A stretch of 64,000 nt of DNA from Natribaculum breve (GCF_023008585.1 NZ_CP095392.1:62001-126000); one strand, 5' to 3'; shown: positions 8,527 through 16,634, numbered from the stretch's first letter. The notes: generated from the letters alone by a model not told the origin. Numbers and translations: made by a program.

Positions 8527-8709
8527 ATGCTCTCCAATCGACAGGAGGACCTCCTGATTGCGGTCGCTTTGGCGGAGTTCAGCTACGAGACCGAAGATGT
8601 CGATCCCGACCTTGCCAACTATGCGTGGCAACTGGCTGCGGACCGACTCGTCACGTGGGATGTCACACCGGCTGAGGCCGTCGGAGCACTCAATATTGGA
8701 AACCACTGA
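8527..8709 (+). CDS. Small acidic hypothetical protein
   Basis: 60 residues: MLSNRQEDLLIAVALAEFSY, then DPDLANYAWQLAADRLVTWD. It is predicted helical and strongly acidic. The ATG at 8527 is preferred over the GTG just before it because a TATA-like TTTTTATCC lies about 27 bases upstream, as in leaderless haloarchaeal genes. Function unknown. Confidence 0.55.
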   Translation: MLSNRQEDLLIAVALAEFSYETEDVDPDLANYAWQLAADRLVTWDVTPAEAVGALNIGNH

Positions 8710-8913
8710 TACCGAACGACAGTAGTGTCGTTTTTTAGACAGGCTGAGTAGGGCAAGTACCTCGGAACTTGTCCCTGAGGTACTTCACTTCCTGCAACTT
8801 GTGGCGGATAGATACTAATCACCCCTTCCCTGTACTTGTCATGAGTTTCGTGAGCCGTTCAGAATAAAGAAACAAAGCAACGAGCTACCGGTGCCGTTGC
8901 GACTGGATGTCGT

Positions 8914-8956
8914 GTTTTTCGCCCCCGGGATGGGTGCGGGGCGGTCGAACTGCCCC
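8914..8956 (+). promoter_or_regulatory. GTTT-hairpin leader, site 3, with two exclusive hairpins
   Basis: GTTTTTC at 8914, 5' arm GCCCC (8921-8925), loop with GGGTG, 3' arm GGGGC (8938-8942), alternative partner GCCCC (8952-8956), then 10 bases to the ATG at 8967. Same layout as site 2 in front of the paralogous gene, but with changed stem bases that keep pairing. Confidence 0.6.
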
Positions 8957-8966
8957 GAGATAGCGA

Positions 8967-9512
8967 ATGACTTCTGAGCGACAGCACCCACGAGACCGTG
9001 GTATTGATCGAACACCAGCTCACCGACAGCCCACAGAACCACCCTGGTCCGGCCTCGAGTTACGGGTTCCGAACGACCGGAGTCGTGAGTCACTCATTTC
9101 GTTCGTCGAGTGTGTTCTCGTCGAACTCACGCATGCAGACGTCGGTGCCGAGTATCGATCGTCGAACGTCTGGGGAAGTAATACTGCCGGACGTAAGTCG
9201 TGAAAGATTCTCGCCGTCCCGGGGTGGCGAGAATCTTCACACAGTTACGTCCGATAGTATAAATTGACGCAGTACATCGCCGCCGAGACGACTGGCCAGC
9301 TATTCAGGAAGCGTCATTATCACGAACGGCTCGGCTGGCACGAGCAGACGATGTCTCGGCAGGACGTCCGTGAGGAACTGCTTAATCGCCTCGCACGACC
9401 CGCATCACTGGCGACGAACCAGAGTCATTCCCATCCTGTTGAAGAACCAGATACGTTCCGGGTGAAGCCGACGTGGCAACTTCGAACGGGTCGACGGCCC
9501 GGCGAAAAGTAA
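8967..9512 (+). pseudogene. Paralogue of 6137-6556 interrupted by an 80-bp palindrome
   Basis: The first part (SLISFVECVLVELTHADVGAEY, to SSNVWG) and the second part (TQYIAAETTGQLFRKRHY, then HERLGWHEQTMSR) match the intact gene at 6137-6556 on either side of one breakpoint. The break falls after VWG, exactly where a palindromic insert (9181-9260) sits. The insert brings a stop codon and changes frame, so no full-length product is made. Confidence 0.8.
9181..9260. repeat. 80-bp palindromic insertion (MITE-like)
   Basis: Two 35-base arms (9181-9215 and 9226-9260) are inverted repeats that match at 27 of 35 positions, around a 10-base centre. The outer ends are ATACTGCCGG and CCGATAGTAT. It has no coding capacity and breaks a gene that is intact in a paralogue, so it behaves like a miniature inverted-repeat element. 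No clear target duplication can be defined because one base near the junction differs from the paralogue. Confidence 0.7.
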
Positions 9513-9610
9513 TCAGCAGTCGCCAGTACTCCAGCCCGCTGCTGAATATCGATCACGGACTCCATACGCATCACGCAATGTCTTCGACTTGACTGTGCTT
9601 CCAGCAGAGA

Positions 9611-9656
9611 GTTTATCGGCGCCGTGAGGCATGAGGCGCGCTCAACGGTGTGCCTC
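9611..9656 (+). promoter_or_regulatory. GTTT-hairpin leader, site 4, with two exclusive hairpins
   Basis: GTTTATC at 9611, 5' arm GCGCC (9619-9623), 3' arm GGCGC (9635-9639). The segment GAGGCGC (9633-9639) can also pair, with one G-U, with GTGCCTC (9650-9656). The loop has GAGGCATGA in place of GGGTG. Start ATG at 9670 lies 13 bases after the second hairpin. Confidence 0.45.
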
Positions 9657-9669
9657 CATGTGGTTTCCA

Positions 9670-9960
9670 ATGACTAATCCAAACCCGATTGACGACACTG
9701 CGGACGATTACAGCCGATTCGAGGCCAAACTCGTTGCCCGTGATCAGGATACAACTCGCGTCGTGACCGCAGATCTCGGCGAGACAACCGCCCGACAGCT
9801 CGTGACTGAACTCATCGATAACGGTGTGGTAACGCCGGTCCCTGGCAAGCGGGTGTTCGTCCACGAGCCAAGTGGGACCGCCTTTGACTCGAGCACTCAG
9901 CTTGCTGTCTTCCATCAAGGCTGGATGGCGGCCCACAACGCCGACAAGGGGGGTGAGTGA
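9670..9960 (+). CDS. Conserved haloarchaeal hypothetical protein
   Basis: 96 residues from the ATG at 9670 (MTNPNPIDDTADDYSRFEAK); another in-frame ATG is at 9658. The spacing from the leader hairpin favours 9670. The segment DLGETTARQLVTELIDNGVV, then VPGKRVFVHEPSGTAFDS looks like a small alpha/beta fold. It shares a TGATG junction with the next gene, so the two are translationally coupled. Function unknown. Confidence 0.6.
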   Translation: MTNPNPIDDTADDYSRFEAKLVARDQDTTRVVTADLGETTARQLVTELIDNGVVTPVPGKRVFVHEPSGTAFDSSTQLAVFHQGWMAAHNADKGGE

Positions 9961-10289
9961 TGCAGCAGACGCTCGCTGGCTGTGCCTTCTGCGACGCCCT
10001 GCCTGGCACTGAGGCCGGTGAGGCGCATACCTGGGGAAAAGACGAGCGAGTCTCTCACCCTATCTGTGTCGACTGCGCTATCCAGGCGGAGCCGGACCCT
10101 AACGAGCGCGATCACTGCACCTGCGATGGTTGTGGGCTCGTCGTCGACGCGCTTGCAGCCCTCACGCGGTTCCGCGTCGAACTCGGCCATCTCGAGGGCT
10201 CGCTACAGCTGTGTTCGAGGTGTAGTCCCGGAGGCCCGGCGACATACTGGACACGTGATCTTGAGGAGCACATCGTGAAGACTGCGTAA
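9960..10289 (+). CDS. Multi-cysteine zinc-binding protein
   Basis: 109 residues from the ATG at 9960. Four Cys pairs, CAFC, CVDC, CDGC and CSRC, point to two zinc sites. The stretch GLVVDALAALTRFRVELGHL is amphipathic and helical. The protein type is common on haloarchaeal plasmids, and I do not know its function. Its ATG overlaps the upstream stop (TGATG), so it belongs to a two-gene operon behind leader site 4. Confidence 0.65.
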   Translation: MQQTLAGCAFCDALPGTEAGEAHTWGKDERVSHPICVDCAIQAEPDPNERDHCTCDGCGLVVDALAALTRFRVELGHLEGSLQLCSRCSPGGPATYWTRDLEEHIVKTA

Positions 10290-10456
10290 GTACTGGATGC
10301 GAATGTGAGAACATGCTGGAGATTCCTGTTGAGCAAGAAAATACGTCGATGGTTCTGAACAGAGAGCGACGTAACTCGCTGAACGAAGCAGAAATAATTC
10401 AGCGTGCGGTAGATATATGGCCGATCATATCGTTAGTTGGATGTAGGTGAACACTG

Positions 10457-11023
10457 ATGGACTTGACTGATACTCCCGACGACATTCGTGATTCAACTGA
10501 GAGTCCACCTGATTTTACCGAATGGGACTCTCCTGAAGAGGTCTTGAAAGGAGGTCCAACACGAGAACGATTGCTCAGTGTTATTTTACAGTTACGGACT
10601 CCAACAAAAGTGTCCAGAATTGCAGAGCAAGCAGACTGCGATACTGAGACTGCAAGGGACTACCTTGAATGGTTCACCTCGATGGGAATGACGCGTGAGA
10701 TCTCGGGACGACCTGTGAGATACGAACGCAACGAATCGTATCTCCAGTGGCGCAGAGTTGAGCAAATCCGAGACGAATATTCTGAGGCAGAGATCGTCAA
10801 AGAGCTCAAAGAGACGATGAAACGAATCGAGGAGCATCGTGCCCAGTTCGATGCTGACAGTCCGGAAGACGTGTCTCTCATGGATCGCACCGAGGAAGCG
10901 TCGGTCGAAGAAGTGTGGGAAGCACTGAGTGAGTGGAAAACGCTCAAACAACGCGCAGAGCTGTTAGATACAGCACGTCAGAACGACCATCCCTCGAGTG
11001 GCGGTGCCAAAGTCGATGCCTGA
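10457..11023 (+). CDS. HTH regulator, probable antitoxin of a TumE-like pair
   Basis: 188 residues. Residues about 30-90 form a winged helix-turn-helix (TRERLLSVILQLRTPTKVSR, then ETARDYLEWFTSMGMTREIS), followed by a long charged helix (EIVKELKETMKRIEEHRAQF). This is the usual form of haloarchaeal DNA-binding proteins that precede TumE-like genes. The stop codon overlaps the start of the next gene, so the two are made together. It should repress its own promoter and neutralise the partner; that role is inferred from context. Confidence 0.7.
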   Translation: MDLTDTPDDIRDSTESPPDFTEWDSPEEVLKGGPTRERLLSVILQLRTPTKVSRIAEQADCDTETARDYLEWFTSMGMTREISGRPVRYERNESYLQWRRVEQIRDEYSEAEIVKELKETMKRIEEHRAQFDADSPEDVSLMDRTEEASVEEVWEALSEWKTLKQRAELLDTARQNDHPSSGGAKVDA

Positions 11024-11462
11024 ACGCCGGCCAGTTGACGACGATACTGTCCCAGAGGTCGGTGGCATCGATACCGACATTCTCGAACAAATTGGGCAGC
11101 ATCTTGAACGAACCAATCGCTTTTCAGAGACCGTCTTTCAGCCGGAGTACGCACCAAGTTCAGTCGTCGCTGAATACGACATGGGGTACTTTCCAACTGC
11201 TATCGAGCGTGCGTATCTTCAGGTTCGCTGGTACGAGACAGACGATTTCAACATCCACTACTCTGAACAATACGACACCGGAGACCGCTGGGAGTGTCGG
11301 TGGGACCGCCATCCAAATGATCACAATACTCGCTCACATTTTCATCCGCCTCCAGATGCAGCGACACCAGGGGATGATGTAGAGTATGAGGAAGACTGGC
11401 GAGATATACTCTCGGACGTACTTGGCGACTTAGACGATCGAATCGAAGCGTTTTGGGAGTAA
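11016..11462 (+). CDS. TumE-like toxin candidate
   Basis: 148 residues from the ATG at 11016, which overlaps the upstream stop by 8 bases. The middle (YLQVRWYETDDFNIHYSE, then WECRWDRHPNDHNTRSHFHP) matches what I know of TumE/DUF6516-type proteins, which carry a conserved RWD-H and HFHPPPD region. The C terminus is acidic and helical. TumE proteins are toxins of type II pairs with an HTH partner, as found here. The call rests on motif recall and gene order. Confidence 0.7.
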   Translation: MPERRPVDDDTVPEVGGIDTDILEQIGQHLERTNRFSETVFQPEYAPSSVVAEYDMGYFPTAIERAYLQVRWYETDDFNIHYSEQYDTGDRWECRWDRHPNDHNTRSHFHPPPDAATPGDDVEYEEDWRDILSDVLGDLDDRIEAFWE

Positions 11463-11660
11463 ATCTGACCGCATCTCACTCATATCAGTACATCTTTGTG
11501 AGACTATCTATATTTTCTATCAGCGGCGTTGGCTTCGAACCACTGTTTGGAAGCACCGGGTGACCCAACGCCGCCTTTTGATCGTGACTGACAGAGTGGA
11601 ATGACTGTTCGTTGAAAGAGTCTGTGGTGCTGCCAAATAGTCGCCGGAAGTCTGAAGTCC

Positions 11661-12383
11661 ATGAACTTCGAACAAGTGACTATGACTGCTGACGATCGAA
11701 TTCGTCCTGACGGCGGGATCGATGCATTAGATCCACCACCAACAGACATTCTGGATGAGGAAACGCTCGAGCCAAAGGCGCTGGCCCAGAATGCGCCGAA
11801 GCTCGAGATAGTAATGCAGCTGCTCAACCAGCCAGCACTCGCCCGTGTGTACGTGTATGTCTGCTACTGGGGGCCGGTTTCACCGCCGGAGATCATGGAC
11901 GCTCTCGAGCTCTCAAAATCGACGGCCTATGAATACGTCGACCGGCTGGTTGACTTTGGGCTCGTTGATCGAGATGAATCGACGCGTCCGCAGCAGCTGA
12001 CTGCTGAGCCCCTCATCATTGTCGAGCAGTACGCGCCGATCGTGATCACACCAACAGTCCTGCATGCGCTTGCACTCCAGGAGGTTGACGACGATATCGA
12101 CTACTTCTTGGACCGTTACGGAACTGGAAAACTCATCGCTGCACTAAGGGGTGCAGGGCTCCATTTCGCGGGGAAGACAACCCAACGGATGGTCGCCACC
12201 GATATCGATGTTCGAGAGACCGAGTCGATGATGGTCATCTATGCGCTCCAGCCTGCACTCGCTGTTGGGAGAGAACACGACCCTTTCTTCGAGTATCTGT
12301 TTCCCGATGTCGCCGACCAGATGGAGCTTCCTGATCTTGACGGCGCAGATGGTGCCCCAGCGAAGTCAGAGCCGCACGAGTGA
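11661..12383 (+). CDS. Winged-helix regulator paired with a PIN protein
   Basis: About 235-240 residues; the ATG at 11661 or 11679 may be used. Residues about 50-110 form a winged helix (LARVYVYVCYWGPVSPPEIM, then SKSTAYEYVDRLVDFGLVDR). The rest is an alpha-helical domain that ends in an acidic tail. It is separated by 9 bases from a PIN-domain gene, so it is the likely antitoxin and autorepressor of that pair. Confidence 0.7.
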   Translation: MNFEQVTMTADDRIRPDGGIDALDPPPTDILDEETLEPKALAQNAPKLEIVMQLLNQPALARVYVYVCYWGPVSPPEIMDALELSKSTAYEYVDRLVDFGLVDRDESTRPQQLTAEPLIIVEQYAPIVITPTVLHALALQEVDDDIDYFLDRYGTGKLIAALRGAGLHFAGKTTQRMVATDIDVRETESMMVIYALQPALAVGREHDPFFEYLFPDVADQMELPDLDGADGAPAKSEPHE

Positions 12384-12392
12384 GTTCGTTCG

Positions 12393-12923
12393 ATGGGCCA
12401 TGCAAATCCACTATCGGCTGAGAAGGATGTCCTTGTCGATGCGAACATCGTCTTCGCGATCGGTCACCCTACCAACCCACAATACGCACGATTTAGGAGT
12501 GCTGTCCGTAACGCGGGCGTTGTGGTGAAACTTCCCCAGCGTGTTATTGGGGAACTCGGCGGCTCAGATACAGAGCGCGTACGGACAGCCATCGACGAGG
12601 GATGGGCCGAAATCATCGATGCACCTGCACCAACAGATGGCGACGCTGTCGCAGCCAGCGATATCGCCATGCGTACTATTGCTGCTGAAACCGACCAGCC
12701 TGAGCATGAGGTCGAAAAGACCGATGCGATCCTTGCAGGGCTAGTCGTCCAATACGTCAGAGACCGCTCAACACGCGGTGTGATCGTCCTCACTGATGAT
12801 CAGCCTGCCAGAGAGGGTATTAAAAATGCCGTCACTGCGCAGGGGTATACCGATGCAATCTCTGTCTACGGATTAGCGGACATCATTGGCGATGACCCAG
12901 GCGACTCGATGCGATTAATCTGA
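12393..12923 (+). CDS. PIN-domain protein, probable toxin
   Basis: 176 residues. The PIN fold opens with VLVDANIVFAIG (first catalytic Asp), has a central acidic EVEKTDAILAGLVVQY, and ends with GVIVLTDDQPAREGIKNAV, giving the usual set of acidic residues for an Mg-dependent RNase. PIN proteins of this kind cleave tRNA, rRNA or mRNA; the target here is unknown. It follows the winged-helix gene by 9 bases, as in VapBC-like operons. Confidence 0.75.
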   Translation: MGHANPLSAEKDVLVDANIVFAIGHPTNPQYARFRSAVRNAGVVVKLPQRVIGELGGSDTERVRTAIDEGWAEIIDAPAPTDGDAVAASDIAMRTIAAETDQPEHEVEKTDAILAGLVVQYVRDRSTRGVIVLTDDQPAREGIKNAVTAQGYTDAISVYGLADIIGDDPGDSMRLI

Positions 12924-13006
12924 GTCGATCCAGTCGTCTCGTGCGTTCTGTACCACCTCCTAATCTCGGAAGCTTCATCACTCAATACATATACATAAAT
13001 TCAAAC

Positions 13007-13300
13007 ATGTACGATCTCACCAAATTCCAGCGTGACATCTTATACGTGATCGCCGGCCAAGACGAGCCACATGGCCTCGCGGTCCAAGATGAACTCGAGG
13101 AGTACTACGAGAACGAGATCAACCATGGACGACTGTACCCGAATCTCGACGAGGTCGTCGACAAAGGGCTCGTCGAGAAAGGCAAGGTCGATCGTCGGAC
13201 GAACTCCTACACGATCACAGCGCGTGGGCGACGCGAACTCGAGGCCCGTCGCGAATGGGAAGAGCAGTACGTCGGTGAGCTACTCTCGAGTTCGGAGTGA
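13007..13300 (+). CDS. PadR-like winged-helix regulator (paralogue 1 of 3)
   Basis: 97 residues from the ATG at 13007: MYDLTKFQRDILYVIAGQDE, then HGLAVQDELEEYY, NHGRLYPNLDEVVDKGLVEK and a wing DRRTNSYTITARGRREL. This is the compact PadR form (DNA-binding domain only) common in haloarchaea. AT-rich ATACATATACATA lies shortly upstream. Close relatives are at 13487 and 45360, so the family has been copied within the island. The effector is unknown. Confidence 0.85.
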   Translation: MYDLTKFQRDILYVIAGQDEPHGLAVQDELEEYYENEINHGRLYPNLDEVVDKGLVEKGKVDRRTNSYTITARGRRELEARREWEEQYVGELLSSSE

Positions 13301-13486
13301 GACGGTTACGACCGCTGATCGTGCGCGCTAGATCTGATCTCCCGAGTACTCTATTACAACCATAGTTTCAGGATGGCGTGAATGGAACGAGAGTCAGCTA
13401 GTGGTATAAAGAACCGATTAGTTGGATTACCTTACATCTACGTACGTGTAGAATAACAAATATCATCTCGCCTGAATGGCTAGGCC

Positions 13487-13759
13487 ATGGACGACCTTAC
13501 AGGATTCCAACGAGACCTGCTGTACGTGATCGCGGGCGCTGACCAGCCATCTGGACAGGATGTCAAAGACGAGATCGAGCAGTACTACAGTTCAGAGATC
13601 AATCACGGTCGGCTATACCCGAATCTCGATACGGTCGTGAATAAGGAACTCGTCGAGAAAGGACAACTCGACAGGCGCACAAACTACTACACAATTACAG
13701 ACGAGGGAGAGCAAGCGATCGAGGATCGTTATGAGTGGGAATCCCAGTACATCGACTAA
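13487..13759 (+). CDS. PadR-like winged-helix regulator (paralogue 2 of 3)
   Basis: 90 residues: MDDLTGFQRDLLYVIAGADQ, then YYSSEINHGRLYPNLDTVVN and DRRTNYYTITDEGEQAIEDR. It has the same layout as its neighbour at 13007 and lacks an extra C-terminal domain. The two genes are 186 bases apart in the same direction and probably arose by duplication. It probably dimerises and represses nearby promoters; targets are unknown. Confidence 0.85.
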   Translation: MDDLTGFQRDLLYVIAGADQPSGQDVKDEIEQYYSSEINHGRLYPNLDTVVNKELVEKGQLDRRTNYYTITDEGEQAIEDRYEWESQYID

Positions 13760-13865
13760 TCGAAATCGGAAGTGATCTGGATTCTTGCTTTGCCCTCCCG
13801 AATCGGTAAGTACAGGCGACCCACAGATCGTTCGGTACAGCGACCGAATCAACCTACACAACTTC

Positions 13866-14198
13866 TTATAAGTCGTCGAAGTCAGCAACGGTAGTCGCCA
13901 TGCCGAGAAACATCAACCCAAACCCAGCGGCACCTGCCGGGATCGAGTTCTGTAGGAGGAATCCGCCGGTGAACGCACTAACACCGCCAACAATAGCTCC
14001 ACGCTTCCTTGCCGGGGCGGCCTCACGAGAGAGAGAAATAAACGTTCGGCGATGTGCTATCATCATTGAACTCACAGCCACATAGAGCGGTAATAGTGAG
14101 ATTGTAAGCAAGTGATCTGTCGCAGCGAATTCTGCGACGGATGCCGTAACTAACAGTCCAACAAGTAGTGACACAGCGTACCGGAGGGCACGACGCAT
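13866..14198 (-). CDS. Small membrane protein
   Basis: 110 residues from the ATG at 14198 (MRRALRYAVSLLVGLLVTAS); an in-frame ATG at 14279 would add 27 residues with no hydrophobic character. Four hydrophobic segments are visible (YAVSLLVGLLV, LTISLLPLYVAVSSMM, GAIVGGVSAFTGGFLL, AAGFGLMFLGMATTV). A T-run read as GGTTTTTTAG lies about 27 bases before 14198 and supports that start. Function unknown. Confidence 0.55.
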   Translation of the reverse strand: MRRALRYAVSLLVGLLVTASVAEFAATDHLLTISLLPLYVAVSSMMIAHRRTFISLSREAAPARKRGAIVGGVSAFTGGFLLQNSIPAGAAGFGLMFLGMATTVADFDDL

Positions 14199-14279
14199 AT
14201 CCCGAACTGTGGTTACTGCGGCTAAAAAACCATCTGTGTTACATACACTGGTCGACTGGTTTTTCCGGTTATTATGCAT

Positions 14280-15059
14280 CTGTAGTATGCGGATGGGTCA
14301 CTGAAACAGCTGTGAAGGAGTAGGTCTCGGTAAGTGGCTTGCAACCATCGCTTTCGATAATAGGGTGAAAGCCCCTGGCGCGCTCGAGTCCCGCGCCTGG
14401 CGAGACGCACGCGTCTCGCCGCCCTTCGCTCGTTTCACTCGCGAAGACCTCGCTGCGCTCCTCACAGGTTGCGGTGCTTGCGTCGGCGGGGTTCCTCGAG
14501 CGCGCCAGCCCCTTTCAGCCCCACCCACGTGGACTGATCGGGATGCTGTTGCGTTGGTTGCCCGCTCTTGGTATTCGGCCCGCCCCGCTCGCCGCGTGCC
14601 GCCCTCCGCATCGCTCGCGACCGACCATTCCGGGCTGCGGTTCGCTCCTGGCGTCGCTCACCGTTCCGGGCTAAAATGAATCTGGTCTCGGCGCCAGCAT
14701 TAAGCGCGTTTTCGGTTGCGCCCCTCGCGGGCTTTCGCGTTCCAGCGCTTGGTGCCGCCTGCGCTGTCGCGCGCCACACCGCGGCGCGCGTTCTCGTCGA
14801 CAGTCGCGCTGGACACGGACCCGCAGTCCGGGCCGGACACGAGAAACGGCTTAAAGCTGGCCGCTCGCTCCGGGCGGGTCGCCGAGGCGCTCACACCGTT
14901 CGCGCCTCGAGCCCTGCCTCGCTTCGCTCGGCAGGACGCCGCGCGGTGCTGGTTGGGACACCGCATTCAGGCGCGCTCTCGCTCGCGCCCAGATGGGCGC
15001 TCGCGAAGGCGCGAGCGCGAGCGCGCAGATGGATCTAGTCGGTCGATGTCGTCGGAAAA
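14280..15059. other. GC-rich gene desert
   Basis: About 780 bases of very G+C-rich DNA, dense in CGCTCGC, GCGCGC and short inverted repeats such as GCGCTCGCG/CGCGAGCGC (around 14998-15025). Frames that run through it encode arginine- and alanine-rich chains with no haloarchaeal acidic bias, so I do not call a gene. It lies directly upstream of the OB-fold protein at 15124. It could be an origin-like or structured control region, or a long leader RNA. Confidence 0.55.
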
Positions 15060-15122
15060 CCGCGATGTCACAGCATCGCGGTGGCAGGCGCGTGAGCGCC
15101 TTCAGCGGTACTGGTGTGTACC
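15060..15122 (+). promoter_or_regulatory. Triple-hairpin leader of the OB-fold gene
   Basis: Three hairpins in a row: CCGCGATG/CATCGCGG (15060-15067, 15074-15081), GGCGC/GCGCC (15087-15091, 15096-15100), and GGTAC/GTACC (15107-15111, 15118-15122). The last ends one base before the ATG at 15124. It lacks the GTTT and GGGTG marks of the main leader family but has the same idea of stacked hairpins against a start codon. Confidence 0.55.
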
Positions 15123-15123
15123 A

Positions 15124-16020
15124 ATGTCTAGTAATAACTCGAGTAGCAAGGTCGTTACGGTCGATGAACAGGCACTCAAACAGGCGGACGAGCAGACAGT
15201 CGATGAAGACGGCTTCCCGGTCGTCGACGAGACGCCGGAATTCGAGGCAACGGTCGAGCAAGAAGTCCAAGCAAAGGTGGATGCAAACCACCCAGACGGG
15301 ATCGTCGATACAAGCGATGAGCGAATTTACGGTGCCACCCTCGAGCAGGAAGAGCGGATTCGAGCACGAGAGGATGAACTTGAACTGATCAGTGCCCAGG
15401 CCGAGATGGGGCTGCAGGAAGGTCGTGCAAAGCGGACACGAGCGATCGCTGCGGACCAGAGCAAAGCGCGGCGTTTGGAATTCCAAAAACGGGCGGCGAG
15501 CGTGGACCCAATGGTGGACCCGGAGCGGGCGGATCCTCGTACAGAACTTACTCAGGAGCAGTTGGCGGCCGTGAACAAGCAGTCGATGCGACTCGCGAAG
15601 CAGTTGGATGGCTGGTCCCGAGCGGCGATCAGCCGGCGGTTGAGTGAGGCCGTCGTCAGTGGCCAAGACCTGACGAGTGCGGTCGTCAACGTGTTCGAGG
15701 AACTGCAGACGGCGCCCGGACACGTCATCCCCATTGGGAAACTCGAGGAGGTTGCTCGAAAAGAGGTGAGCATCGAAGGGCGTGTCGAAACCCTGTGGGA
15801 TCCCTCGCATCCAAGCATCGCACAGGTCGGGCTCATCGCAGATGATAGTGGCCAGACGCGTGTGACGATCTGGAAGTCCTCAGACGCGCCGTGGATTGAG
15901 GAAGGCGAGCAGGTGCGCATTTACAAGGCTGCCCGGAACTGGCACGAGGGCCGTGTCTCACTGGCCGTGACTGGCTGGACGACGATCCACTTCCCCGAGC
16001 GCGGCTGCTGGTGGGAATAG
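15124..16020 (+). CDS. OB-fold DNA-binding protein (RPA-like)
   Basis: 298 residues from the ATG at 15124; the open frame extends far upstream through the GC-rich desert but that part is not protein-like. The N-terminal half is acidic and helical (ALKQADEQTVDEDGFPVVDE, then IRAREDELELISAQAEMGLQ). The C-terminal third looks like an OB fold (EVSIEGRVETLWDPSHPSIA, then VGLIADDSGQTRVTIW and VRIYKAARNWHEGRVSLAVT), as in archaeal RPA-type single-strand binding proteins. This gene type recurs on haloarchaeal plasmids and may take part in replication or maintenance. Confidence 0.75.
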   Translation: MSSNNSSSKVVTVDEQALKQADEQTVDEDGFPVVDETPEFEATVEQEVQAKVDANHPDGIVDTSDERIYGATLEQEERIRAREDELELISAQAEMGLQEGRAKRTRAIAADQSKARRLEFQKRAASVDPMVDPERADPRTELTQEQLAAVNKQSMRLAKQLDGWSRAAISRRLSEAVVSGQDLTSAVVNVFEELQTAPGHVIPIGKLEEVARKEVSIEGRVETLWDPSHPSIAQVGLIADDSGQTRVTIWKSSDAPWIEEGEQVRIYKAARNWHEGRVSLAVTGWTTIHFPERGCWWE

Positions 16021-16172
16021 CCGAAGCAGACCCCTTTTTTGCTGGTGTGAACGCAGTCACCGCCACCTCCCACCACCTCCACGGTCCGGGCTGCTCACGG
16101 CCGGTGGCCGTTGTGCTGCCGGGCTTTCGCCACAGCATGAATCTGTTTCATGACGCTGCTATCTACTGGTGA

Positions 16173-16226
16173 GTTTCTGTGCCCTACAAGTGGGTGAAGG
16201 GTAGTCAGAACTGTTCATTGCCCTTC
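16173..16226 (+). promoter_or_regulatory. GTTT-hairpin leader, site 5, with two exclusive hairpins
   Basis: GTTTCT at 16173, 5' arm CCCT (16182-16185), loop ending in GGGTG (16192-16196), 3' arm AGGG (16198-16201). GAAGGG (16196-16201) can also pair with CCCTTC (16221-16226). The ATG is at 16236, 9 bases after the second partner. Confidence 0.55.
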
Positions 16227-16235
16227 GTGAACATC

Positions 16236-16421
16236 ATGGCTTTCAGAGAGATTTACGAGACAACATTCGACGAAGACGTCCAGCCCGCCTCGAGCGCCAG
16301 TCCGTGTCCCAACTGCAACGGACGGGTGACCACCAACGCAGTCGAAACTCGTTGTGAAGACTGTGGTCTCCTTATCGAACCGCAACAATACCAGGCCCAG
16401 AAAAGAGTCAATTCCACTTAG
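16236..16421 (+). CDS. Stand-alone TFB-like zinc ribbon protein
   Basis: 61 residues: MAFREIYETTFDEDVQ, then CPNCNGRVTTNAVETRCEDC. The CPxCxGRVTTN..ET.CEDCGL pattern is that of the N-terminal zinc ribbon of archaeal transcription factor B, which contacts RNA polymerase. The B-finger and the cyclin folds that bind TATA/TBP are absent, so it is not a full TFB. It could act as a competitor or modulator of initiation, or be an evolved remnant. It sits behind leader site 5. Confidence 0.75.
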   Translation: MAFREIYETTFDEDVQPASSASPCPNCNGRVTTNAVETRCEDCGLLIEPQQYQAQKRVNST

Positions 16422-16463
16422 ATAGAATGCCATTGAGAAAAACTACACAAGTATTGGAACAAG

Positions 16464-16469
16464 ATATTT
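16464..16469 (+). promoter_or_regulatory. TATA-like box of the small zinc-finger gene
   Basis: TATTTA lies about 28-33 bases before the ATG at 16497, where a leaderless archaeal promoter is expected. Confidence 0.45.
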
Positions 16470-16496
16470 ACTGGAGTAACAACATAGATTTGGATA

Positions 16497-16634
16497 ATGC
16501 CAGAATGTGATGGCTGTGGCTCTCATGTCACGGAAAACTACTACCGGGTTTTCGCTGTTAATGGTGATCTGCCAGCGTGTATCCATTGTGCCAGCAACCG
16601 TGAAGCTCGAGAAGCAGGACTTCGCCAGCAATAG
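16497..16634 (+). CDS. 45-residue zinc-finger protein
   Basis: The frame MPECDGCGSHVTENYYRVFA, then CIHCASNREAREAGL carries two Cys pairs (CDGC, CIHC) about 24 residues apart. Very small proteins of this pattern are widespread in haloarchaea, where several are needed for stress response or biofilm behaviour, but this one has no assigned role. The upstream TATTTA box supports the start. Confidence 0.7.
   Translation: MPECDGCGSHVTENYYRVFAVNGDLPACIHCASNREAREAGLRQQ

Noticed and set aside
14716-15123. N-terminal extension of the OB-fold gene through the GC-rich region
   Set aside because: The extra residues are Arg- and Ala-rich with no haloarchaeal acidic bias, and stacked hairpins end just before the ATG at 15124.
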